A stretch of 64,000 nt of DNA, taken from the NCBI GenBank assembly GCA_002914845.1, contig JXTC01000281.1:189404-253403 (forward strand), written 5' to 3'. This document shows, one piece after another, positions 1-10,731 of the stretch. The translations under genes and the position numbers were made by a program. The DNA comes from Trema orientale (taxonomy: Eukaryota; Streptophyta; Magnoliopsida; Rosales; Cannabaceae). Numbering within the stretch: position 1 is the stretch's first letter; every line of letters starts with the position of its first letter. Below the pieces are notes generated by a model. The model worked only from the letters and a program-made list of their open reading frames with translations, had not been told where the DNA came from and searched no databases.

Positions 1-585
1 TTTCCCACTTTTATTGGTAACCCATATTCACTTATTGTTGTTGTAATTGATTTATTATGTTGTTAGCCATGTATGTCAACATATTATATCACATATATAA
101 ACATGGATAATGACGTAGTAAGTTTCTTAGTTTTGTTGAACAATGACTTGAATTTTGGTTGGAGTTTCCTTATTGGAAGAACATGAAAAGAAAGGACTCT
201 TATTTTGCCAGCTTACTTGCCTAACTAAGTGTGATACAAGTCCCTAGAACAATACTCCTTTCTTTCTAAGATCTAACTTTGTTGTATTATCTCTAACAAG
301 CCTCTCAAAATTTTGACTTTGGAACTCGGGTATGTCTTGTTGTTTCGGGTTCTAGTCCTGTTTTTCGACCATTATGTTCTCTGCTCTAAGCTCTTGCTCT
401 GTTGTAACTTGTGTCTTCTCCATATTGTTCAGTAATATTTACTTGACTTTTAAAATTTTTGGGGGGAAAAATAAAAAAGAAAGAAAGAAAGAAAAAGAAC
501 CCATCGAAGTGTTTGATAAAATGTCTAAGTGATTGTTTTTCACTAAGGTTTCGTTTTCCATTTCCATTTTCTTTTAGGACCAGGA
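1..585. other. Upstream region of the first hydrolase gene
   Basis: No coding region is supported here. A purine-rich run (about 467-497) is followed by a stretch resembling the sequence just upstream of the second hydrolase gene (about 7015-7120), so the tandem duplication includes 5' untranslated sequence. A pyrimidine tract ending in TTTTAG lies about 10 bases before the ATG at 586, as in the paralogue. This suggests an intron in the 5' UTR whose acceptor sits just before the start codon. That intron is inferred; its donor was not fixed. Confidence 0.4.
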
Positions 586-2896
586 ATGGTCAAGAGAAGT
601 GCTCTAGTTTTGGTTACTTTCTGGCTGTCATGGGCATACCAGGCAACACACCCTCCACCACCTAAAGTATGTGGCACACCTGGAGGACCACCCATCACTG
701 CTCCTAGAATAAAGCTTAGAGATGGAAGACACTTGGCCTACAAGGAATATGGTGTTCCAAAAGAAGAGGCCAAACATAAGATTATCTATGTTCATGGCTT
801 TGCTTCTTGCAGACATGACACAATGATTGCAACAACCCTCTCTCCGGTGCACAATTATATTCCATTCTTATGAATATGTAGATATGCATGTTTTGAACGT
901 TACCCTTTCTGTAGTGGGAGTTGGCAGACTAGTTGTGTATATAAGTATGTATGAATGTGTGAAAGTGCTTGTGTGTTTTTTCAAGGGTTGCCCTGTTTCT
1001 GTGGACTTGATTTTTTCAGGAAGCTATTGAAGAACTAGGAGTTTACGTGGTCGGAATTGACAGACCTGGCTATGGAGAAAGTGACCCAGATCCTAACCGG
1101 ACAGTGAAGAGTTTGGCTTTGGATATAGAGGAGCTGGCTGATCAGTTGAGACTTGGGTCCAAATTTTATGTTATGGGATTTTCCATGGGTGGCCAAGTCA
1201 TATGGAGTTGCCTCAAGTACATCCCCAATAGGTAAGGCAAGGCCAGCCAGTTGTGCTCTATGGTCAACGCTTGACATCCATTGTGGAGATTCATAACTTA
1301 GGGATCTTTCCAAATCATATGACTATCATGACTATTATATAAATTACTGACTGAAATTGAAAGGTTTCTAAGAGTAAATACGGCTGAGAAAAGAGCAAAC
1401 CATTTTTAGATGCATTTACTGAGTTGATCTGCTGAATACAGGTTTGGAGAATGACTGAGTTGATCTGATGAATACAGGTTTGGAGAATGAACTGTGCATT
1501 TGGCATGTGAGATTGCATGATTTTGAGCATTTAAGCTAGAAACAACAGAAAAGGACATATTTTTGGTAGATGTGTTTATAGCTTTCAACAAAGAAAGGTG
1601 TATGGATTAGTCTAAACCAGAAAAACTACTTTTGAAATTGGTTGTGTTCTTATTCTGCATCGTTGCTATTAAGAAATCCCGTGAATGTTTCCTCTTTCCT
1701 ATTTTATATTGGTATATAATCTATATCTAAACCCCAAGTTCTGAAATTTGTTTAAAATTAGATGATTGGGATGCTGACAGGCTTGCAGGAGCAGGACTTA
1801 TCGCTCCTGTGATCAACTATTGGTGGCCATCTTTTCCTGCCAACTTGTCCGCAGATGCCTATTACCAACAACCACTAGCTGATCAATGGGCACTGCGAGT
1901 TGCTCACTACCTACCATGGCTAACCTACTGGTGGAATACTCAGAAGTGGTTTCCTGCATCCAGCGTTATAGCTCAGAAACCTGATGTTTTCTCTCCTCAA
2001 GATTTAGAAATTATCAAGAACAGGGTTTCAGTTTCTGATCCTGAGAGGGAAAGATACAAGGTAACTACAATCTGAAGCATCACTTGCGCGCTATGACACA
2101 AAATATGCTATATAATACATTAAGGAGTTCATCTGATTTTGCAAAATGTTTTGTTTTGTTTTAGAGTGTTATGTACCGTAAGATTCTTGGGAACAACAAA
2201 CTTCAAATAGACTCCATGACCTTAGTTTCCTACTACCATGTATTTTCTATTCGGCCTGTAGCATATGCCTGAAACATAGATGAGGTTATAGCTGGTTTTG
2301 AACGGTTATCTAAGTATTTAGCTTTGTCTCTGTGGTTCACCTTGTGCAGTCCCCCTTGAGGTGAACTAATTGAGACCAAAAAGGAAAAGCCAAATGACAG
2401 AATACCTACTACATGGATGATTATGAAAATAATCTCATCCAAACTAAAGTTTGTTTTTTTTCGAAATGAGTTCTGCATGATTAGGAGCAATATACTAGAT
2501 ACTTATTATGAATGGATGTGAGAAAATGTCTAATGTCGTAAAGATGATCTTTTCTTTTCTTTTTTTTTTTTTTTTTTCTCCTTTCTTTCCTCTGCACAGT
2601 TGCAAGTCAAACAGCAAGGAGACTACGAGTCCTTGCATCGAGACCTAAGGATTGGATTCGGGACTTGGGAATTTGGTCCCGTGGATCTCAATAACCCTTT
2701 TTCTAACATGGAAGGCTCTGTCCATCTATGGCAGGGTGATGAAGATAGGCTTGTCCCAGTTACTCTGCAACGCTATATTGCTAATAAACTTCCATGGATT
2801 CACTACCATGAATTACCAGGTGCAGGACATATGTTTCCGTATGCCAAGGGAATAAGTGAAGCTATAATGAGGGAGTTCCTAATTGGGGGGAAGTAG
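586..2896 (+). CDS. Alpha/beta-hydrolase superfamily protein, copy 1
   Basis: Four exons, 586-846, 1020-1231, 1781-2060 and 2600-2896, join with GT-AG borders into 1,050 bases (349 residues). The N-terminus has a hydrophobic stretch (about residues 6-18) that may be a signal anchor, followed by a proline-rich segment. The hydrolase fold is shown by the oxyanion motif HG at 70-71, DRPGYG at 101-106, the nucleophile elbow GFSMGG with Ser142, a probable catalytic Asp300 in GDEDRLVP, and His328 in PGAGH. It belongs to a plant family of membrane-anchored alpha/beta hydrolases whose substrates are mostly unknown; no substrate can be read from the sequence. A tandem paralogue with identical exon lengths lies 4.2 kb downstream. 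The start is the first ATG before the hydrophobic segment and matches the paralogue. Confidence 0.9.
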
Positions 2897-3942
2897 TTTG
2901 CTTTGGCTATAGAAAAGCAATTCTTTTTCTTTTTCACTCTCTTTCAAGCTTGAAATTTGTCATCAGTTGTTGTATGACCATTTTATCAAACCAAAACTGC
3001 ATTCTAGTAAAAGTTAGATTACTTCGCCTTCCTTTCTAGGTCTTCTTAGTCTTTGTTATGGATTTCTTTTACTAACAAGAGCAATAACAAAGAAAACAAA
3101 GTAAGTACACACATGAATTTAATGTTGCTTCCCTTAACATGACAGTTATTTCCACTTTCAGCCATGGTAGGTTTTTACTATATAATAAAAGAAGCACAAA
3201 AAAAAAAAAAAAAAATCTCACAGTTCATGATCGCCATCCCCATCTGTGCTTGACGATCTGTTTCAGTAAAATTGGGCTCCAACGCAACAAGCAGTATCAA
3301 GATTAAAAAGTGGAGTTCATTCTGTTTCAAATGACAGCAACCCAATACAAGATTGGTCAAAACGGAGGATATAATGCAAATGCTGCACTAGCATAGCATT
3401 ACCACTTTTAACAAATCATGATATGAAATCCCATTTGACCGTTGTAAGCGAGACCTGCTCTTATTACATCATGAAGTCAAAAAGAAGTTGTATGGAAAAT
3501 AAAAGAACTCAATTGAGGCGTTTTAATTCAGAATGAGGGCTTAGTTGCTCTATTAAGGAGTTGAGAAAGTAGATAATGGAAATGACTTGAGACACAAGAA
3601 ACTATAGTTGATTGTAAGAGCATCTATCTAGTCACAACTCACAAGTGAAAGATTCCCATTGCTCATACCACATAATTATCAAGAAACAGTTTTGCATGAT
3701 AGAATAGCATAAAAGATTATTTTGCATAAAAGCTATTAGATGCCACTAGAGAAATTCTTCATTGTTTTGTTCTTCTTCTTTTTCCGCTTGAAGTTTGTTT
3801 GTTTCTTTTTGTTTTTGTTTTTTTCTATTTTTTCCTATTAAGAAAATTGTCTGTTAAAGCATGGCATGAAATGAAATGAAATAAATCAAGGCCTTTGTTA
3901 ATTTGAGTTCGAGTGGAGACAGGATACACACCTTTTCCCATA
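2897..3942. other. Intergenic region after hydrolase copy 1
   Basis: This stretch holds the 3' untranslated region of the first hydrolase and AT-rich spacer with poly-A and poly-T runs. No reading frame resembles a known protein. Confidence 0.4.
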
Positions 3943-4297
3943 GGGATAACTGCAAAAAAATATCCTCATGTTTGGATGTTATGCAATTTAAACTCTGAAG
4001 TTTGGATTCTGCAAAATAATACCCTGAGATTACAAATTTCTGAAAATTAATACCCTATGTTGATTTTTAATTGATAAAATACAATAATATTCTAAAAATT
4101 AAGATGAATAATATGAATTAATCTAGTTTTAATGGAGGATATTATTATTTTTTTATTCTTAAAATTGGTTAAAAAATCTGTCAAGAGTATTAATTTTTAG
4201 AAATTCTTAATCTCAGGGTATTATTTTGCAGAGTCCAAACTTCAGGGTTTAATTTATAGAACACCCAAACTTCAAGGTATTTTTTTGCAATTATCCC
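3943..4297. mobile_element. Mutator-like MITE with long terminal inverted repeats
   Basis: A 355-bp element whose two ends are inverted copies of each other over roughly 120-130 bases, with a few mismatches. It starts GGGATAACTGCAAAAAAATA and the opposite end reads GGGATAATTGCAAAAAAATA. It is flanked by a 9-bp target duplication with one mismatch (TTTCCCATA at 3934-3942, TTCCCCATA at 4298-4306). Long inverted ends plus a 9-bp duplication fit a non-autonomous Mutator-like element. It has no coding capacity. Confidence 0.8.
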
Positions 4298-4449
4298 TTC
4301 CCCATATCCTGATCAGCCGATGGAATGGACCAAGCTATATTATAAAGCAATTTCCAATAGGGAAAAAAAGTAATAAGCTTTTTCTACAAAAGAACAGTAA
4401 GTTTTCCTTTTGGAAAAATGTTGTGGCCAACTTCCATGGCACTTTTATT

Positions 4450-4745
4450 TATGAAAAATTTAGGTAGATGACCAAAATTTTAAATTTGATTAAGTAGATG
4501 TCCACTTTTAAAATTTTATAGCTAAATATCCAGGTATATATATTTTTACACTTGGTAGATACGTATATTTACCAATTTTAGTTACTGTCCTAAAATGTAC
4601 TGGGTATATAATTTTTTATACTTAGTATATAAAATTTTACACTTAGTATATATGCATATATACCGGACATTTTGCTATAACATTTGACAAAGGGACATTT
4701 ACTGAAATTGGGCCCAAAATTTGGTCATATCTCTATAAGCCCCTT
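4450..4745. repeat. Dispersed repeat, copy 1 (second copy at 43766-44036)
   Basis: About 290 bases closely match 43766-44036, in the same order and orientation, including a TTTAGGT(A/G)GATGACCAA start and an internal GACATTTTGCTATAACATTT block. The ends are imperfect inverted repeats built around ATGACCAAA and ATGTCC, which suggests a MITE family. Exact borders and target duplication were not resolved. Confidence 0.6.
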
Positions 4746-7120
4746 TTTTTATCTATCCATCCTTTAGACGAATGAAAATTATATAGTTAGCAACAAAATG
4801 CAATCATTTCATATGAGACCAAAGAAATTAAAAATTATGTTTATCCCTTTTCAAAAAAAAAAAAAAAAAATTTATCCAAGTAGCCAAATATAGGCTCATT
4901 TGGGATTGATTATGGCTTTTAACTTTTAAAAACGATTAGTGAAAAAAAAGGGGATTGGAAGGGCGTTTGGCAAGTTCCTACTTTAATTTGGTTAGCAGAT
5001 TCTAAAAGTTGCTGTGTAACCACCGAGTTAAGCAGATTTTGAGAAGCATGGTAACGGTTGCTTTTCAAAGTTCATTTTGCTTTTATAATACAAATTGCTT
5101 AAAATATCACTTTACAGCACATATAATCTATAATTTACTAAACACTTATATGCTGCTTTTAAACAAATAGCAATTTTGTAGATTAAATTTGCCAAACATC
5201 TAGATCTTTTTTTCCATACTGTTTTTTGCTCACAATACTGTTATAGCAGGTTTACAGCACGGTTGCAGCAATATCAAACTGGCTTATAATACAGAGGCAA
5301 TTTTTGACTAGTTGTGTTAAAAGGAGAAATTTGAAACAAAAAAATATATATATTAATAAATTTAAAGATTTATTTTATAATTTCTTGAAATACAATACAT
5401 CTTTAGTCCCAAAAAAAAAAAAAATCCAGTACCCAAATGGAGACTGAACAGACTAAAACCACCTGCAAATACTTTTGTGGATCAAAAATGTTAAACTATC
5501 TTTGTTCAATGTTTTGCTAATAATATTTTAGACAAAAATAAAAGAAAACACATGTTTCCATGGTCTAATAATGTCAGACTAAGTGCCCAAATATTAGGTA
5601 TATTTTTAGAAAGAATAATGTTATGGAACACCTTAAGATATCTTGTACCACATGAGAAGTTATTTTTTATTGAATAATTGTAATTAATAAACTGGGTCAG
5701 ATAGGGCTATACCTAAAGTGTCATTTCATCTTCATTAAGAAACTAGTACCTCATGTGTTACTTACTCATTCAGAAAATGTGGCCCCGAAATCAAATTAAA
5801 GAGATGGTCGCATTCTTTTGAATTCTCTCTCCCTGTCCCGACATGCTAATCATTTGAGTCTTTCACAACAAATTAAACTCCAAATTTTTTTACTTCGGTC
5901 CTTAGAGTATTAAGAGTGTTACTAAACCAGTCATATATAAGCGTTTTCAATATATTCATTTTTCTACTACTCCATTCATGTTCAAATGTCCTTAGCCTAT
6001 ATTTGTGGATATATATGAAATAAATAAAACAAAGAGGTATATACATGTCTCACGTACTCATATTTTAAATAATTCATGAACCAAAATGACAATTTTAAAT
6101 GTAGGACCAAAATAAAACTTTATCAATAGTTTAGGGACCAATAAAGTCATAAACTGTGAAGAAAATGTAAACAAATATCCTATACGAAAATGGACATAAC
6201 TTATAAAATGGACATCATAAAATGTACATGCCAAATGAAATGTGACCATAAACACAATAACAATTTAGGAAATTCTATTGTTTACACTTGAAATAATGCG
6301 TACATACGACGAAATTTAGTGAAAATTTATGGATGTTTACTACTGTAGTCTACCGAACACAATCAATCACCTCTGTTTTCACTTGGGCACTTCTTTTGAG
6401 TTTGGTGACATTAGTTCAACAAATTCCTTAGTACCGGTAGATAAATATTGACTATACCACGCAGCCGCCCCAAGAGAATTCTTGATGAAAAGCAGAAAAT
6501 GGAGACCAATCCATTAAAGTCACAAATTTTGACTTGATATGGTTATTTGGTTACTTGAAATAAATCTTTATCATATGCTTTCTTGAATAAGATTCTATAA
6601 TATGCTCCTTTGAAGCTACTTCAGCAGAACAGCAAAGCTCCTCCAAATTTTTCACTGGTTCTCCACACCCTTGCGTTTAAATCCATTTCTAGTTTTCCTT
6701 ATTCATCATAATCTCACAACATTCCTATTTATCAGGTTTCTGACTCTGTGTCTGAATTTGAGGATGCTTCTTTACTTTCTTGTTCTGATTTATATTATTC
6801 ATGAGCTTTATCTATAGCATGGTTTTAGTAGTACTACATTCTGTTTCTGTTTGCTCAGCTAGCACTGTAGGTGTTGATATAGCTAAAACTACGTAAACTT
6901 GAGTTTTTGTCTTGTAACTAGGCACATCTTCCAGCCACACACTAAAAAGCCCATTTGACAGTTTTCCATAGAGTTATAAGCAAAAGTAGATTTTTTTGCA
7001 GAATTTATTAGCGAGAACCCCATCAAAATGTTCGATCAAATGTCTACGCAATTTTCTGTTATTAACTTAATTCTGACTACAGATGCACTTTTCATTGACA
7101 TTCTCTTTCAGGGGTAGGAA
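4746..7120. other. AT-rich intergenic region before hydrolase copy 2
   Basis: No coding sequence is supported. The last 500 bases probably hold the promoter and 5' UTR of the second hydrolase gene: a possible untranslated exon ends at about 6736 (TATCAG followed by GTTTCTG), and a pyrimidine tract ending in TTTCAG lies just before the ATG at 7121. This 5' UTR intron is inferred. Confidence 0.35.
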
Positions 7121-9462
7121 ATGTCAAAGAGAATCGCTCTAGTTTTGGTCTTTGTTTTGCTGTCATGGGCATACCAGGCAATACGCCCTCCTCCACCTAA
7201 AATATGTGGCTCCCCTGGAGGACCACCCATCACTGCTCCCAGAATAAAGCTTAGGGATGGAAGATATTTGGCCTACAAGGAATATGGTGTTCCGAAAGAA
7301 GCAGCCAAGTATAAGATTATCTTTGTTCATGCCTTTGGCTCTAGCAGACATGACGCAGTGGTTGCAACAGCCGTCTCTCCGGTACTCAAATCATATAGTT
7401 GTTATGGATGTATATAGATATTTGATTGTTACCCTTTATAGTAGACATGGTCTTCTTAGGAATTTAATCATGAACTTGGGTTTTATGTGGTGGGATTTAA
7501 CCGACTTGGTGTATGTATGGTAGGTATGTGCATGTGTATTACGTATTTGTGTGTGTTTTTAAGGGTTGCCCTCTTATGGTGAACATGATCTTCTCAGGAA
7601 GCTATCGAAGAACTAGGAGTTTATGTAGTGGGATTTGACAGACCAGGCTATGGAGAAAGTGACCCGGATCCTAAACGAACAATGAAGAGTTTGGCTTTGG
7701 ATATAGAAGAGCTTGCTGATCAGTTGGGACTTGGATCCAAATTCTATGTAATTGGATATTCCATGGGTGGCCAGATCATATGGGGTTGCCTTAAGTATAT
7801 CCCCAACAGGTAAGGCATGGCAAGTTATGCTTTATGGTAAACATCCATTGTGGAAATTGGAAACTAAGCTTCTCTCCGTGTTATATGGCAATCATGATTG
7901 TAATTATAGATTAGTGATCTGCACTGAAAAGTTTCTAAGAGTAAATATGAGTGAGAAAAAAGCAAACCATTTTTAAATACATTTGCAAATTTGATTTTTC
8001 TGAATACAGGTCTTGACAATGTTGCAATAGGTATGTATACACTCATAAAAAATAAAAATGATCATTTAATCTAGAAATAATTTAAAAAGATGTAATTTTG
8101 TAGGCGTGTTTATGGTGTTTACAGAGTGAAAAGGAGAAAGGTGACTGGATTAGCCTCAACTGTAAAAACTACATCTGAAATTGGATTATAGGTGTTACTC
8201 TGTATTGTTACTAATATGAAAACTTGGGGAATAAATTCTCTTAGTCTATAATCTTTACATGACGCCCAAATTATGAAATTTGCTTGAAATAAGATGTTTG
8301 GGATGTTGACAGGCTTGCAGGAGCAGGACTACTCACTCCTGTGATTAACTACTGGTGGCCATCTTTTCCTGCCAACTTGTCCAGAGACGCCTATTACCAA
8401 CAACCACCGGAGGATCAATGGACACTTAGAGTTACTCACTACTTACCCTGGCTAACCTATTGGTGGAACACTCAGAAGTTGTTTCCCGCGTCCAGCGTTG
8501 TAGCTCAAAAACCTGATATGTTCTCTCCTCAAGATTTAGAAATTATCAAGAACATGCTTTCAGTTGCTGGTCCCGATAGGGAAACATACAAGGTACTTGA
8601 CTACAGTTTGAATTATCAGTTACAGGCTAAGACAAACTATGGGCACCCTAAAAGAAGCCGTAACACATTATGTTGCATTAGCTACATAATTTCATGCCAT
8701 TCGACTAAATGTTATGTGCTGTAAGATTCTTGGTTAAAGCAAACATCATTGAGACATCACAACCTTGGTTGCCTAACAAACTTGTAAAATCATGTCCACC
8801 CTGGATTTTATAGATAGCATTTCATGAAGTACAGCTCATTTAGCTTCATCTTTGTTGTTCACCTTGTGCGGTATCCTATTTGTTAACTAATTGGGATAGA
8901 ATAGGAAAAGCCCAAGGATGCATGGTGACGAAATATTCCTGCCCACATTAAGTTCCGTTTCTGTGGGAATGAGTTTGCACATTGAGAGTACTAGATACTT
9001 GCTTTGAGTGATGAGTGCATCAAGGAAATGTCATTATCAAGCACGTTTTGATAATGGCAGTTGTTTTTTGTTGTAGTAACTTAGGCCTAAGGCCTAATGC
9101 CATGAGTAATTCTAGTTCAGATGTTCAATGTTCTTAAATATGTTCTTTTCCTTTCTTCTGCGCAGCAGCAGGTCAAACAGCAAGGAGAATTCGAGTCCAT
9201 CCATCGAGACATGAGAATTGGATTTGGGACTTGGGAATTTGATCCTACGGATCTCAACAACCCTTTTCCTAACAATGAAGGCTCTGTCCATCTATGGCAG
9301 GGTGATGAAGATAGGCTCGTCCCAGTTACGCTGCAACGCTATATTGCAAATAAACTTCCATGGATTCACTACCATGAATTACCGGGTGCTGGACACTTGT
9401 TTCCGCTTGCCAAGGGAATGAGTGAGGCTATGTTGAAGGAATTTCTAACTGGGGAGAAGTAG
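7121..9462 (+). CDS. Alpha/beta-hydrolase superfamily protein, copy 2
   Basis: Four exons, 7121-7381, 7598-7809, 8313-8592 and 9166-9462, give 1,050 bases and 349 residues. Every exon has the same length and phase as in copy 1, so the two arose by tandem duplication. The nucleophile elbow is GYSMGG (Ser142), the acid Asp300 lies in GDEDRLVP and His328 in PGAGH, so the triad is intact. The usual HG oxyanion motif is His-Ala at residues 70-71, where copy 1 keeps His-Gly. The N-terminus has the same hydrophobic anchor and proline run. The last acceptor is a CAGCAGCAG tract, so exon 4 could also begin one or two codons later. Substrate unknown; introns differ from those of copy 1 more than exons do. 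Confidence 0.9.
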
Positions 9463-10731
9463 CCTACTAAGGAAAAGTTCTTTTATTTTCCTTTGTTGGC
9501 CTTCGTTTAGCTTCGAAATTAGCTGCCACCATATAGTGTATCACTTTATCAAACCCAAATTCATATAGAGCTGTTGCGGTAAAATAAAATCTTCATAGAT
9601 GCAGAAATAATATGAACTTGTTTGTCTCAAGTTTGAAATATTTGAAGTACAAAAGACAAGTGAAAACTCTCAAGGAAACTGAATACAAAATTGGTAAAAG
9701 TGGGGGATATGCATGTGCTGTAGTAGCATAGTATTACTACTTATGAGAGATCCTGATAATTTATATCCCAAGCCACTTGTGTACGTGAACTGTGTAGTTA
9801 TTATAGAATGGAGTCAGCAAAATATTTATGGAAAGGAAAGAAAATTAAGGTACAGGAGAGAGAAAACTCTTGTTATTGTAAATTATATGAAGTCTTGGGT
9901 TCTTTTCTACGGAGTTGAGAACAAGATAATGGAAATGGGTTGGTGGAAAACAATGTAGTCACAACTCACAAGTAAAATATTCTCACTGCCCATATTATGA
10001 AGATACAGTATAGCATAATACAGAAGCACAACAAGGTATTACTTTCATAAACGAGATGACACTAGAAATGCTCTCTTATTTTATTTTGAAAAAAAAAAAA
10101 AAAGGATCATCAGCCAATAGCAATAGGAATTTTAAAAGCTGAAACATGACATGAAGTCTTTCAAAGCATTTGCATTGTTAGTAGTAGTAGTACTAGTATT
10201 CTGCAAGTCCTTTACCTTTACTCACTCTATTACTCTGTTGCCAAGTACATAGAAAAACAACTTAAATTTGGAGGAAGGGAAACATTGTGAACTTCAGAGC
10301 TCTTTACTTGATTGATGGACTGGCAGCAGGTGTAACAGATACTCAGGTCAATTCTGTTTCAACTGCTTATACCAACTAAAAGAAGTTTCGTTGTAGCTGT
10401 TGGATTGGCGATGATATAACAGTCTAGATCAAAATTCATCACTTTAAGATAAGAATTGAAAGCCGAGTAAAAACACAACACCACTTAAGGAACAATGAAA
10501 TTCTCATTCATTTATTTGTCAAAGACGATGGAGAGTACAAAATCGCAAAATTAGATTAAAAGAGCAAAACGATAAAGTTACAAATACATGACTAGAGGAG
10601 CACAAGCAATTTGTGAGGAACTCAGGTAAACCATAAAAGGAGCATCTGAATGAGCTACTTCATGCTCACTGTGACATTTGCCTTGACTTGAGAATGAGGA
10701 GTTCAACCACTAGGAAATAATGCTTTTAGAC
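9463..10731. other. Spacer between convergent genes
   Basis: Holds the 3' UTRs of hydrolase copy 2 (plus strand) and the decarboxylase gene (minus strand). The short open frame around 9713-9958 has no recognisable protein character. Poly-A run at 10088-10103. Nothing else seen. Confidence 0.35.

Noticed and set aside
628..852. Antisense open frames opposite hydrolase exon 1 (and 7163-7351 opposite copy 2)
   Set aside because: Shadow frames of conserved coding exons. The sense frame carries the family motifs.
4885..5450. Possible hAT-like element with ends GGCTCATTTGGGATTG and (reversed) GTCTCCATTTGGGTACTG
   Set aside because: End similarity is short and no target duplication was found.
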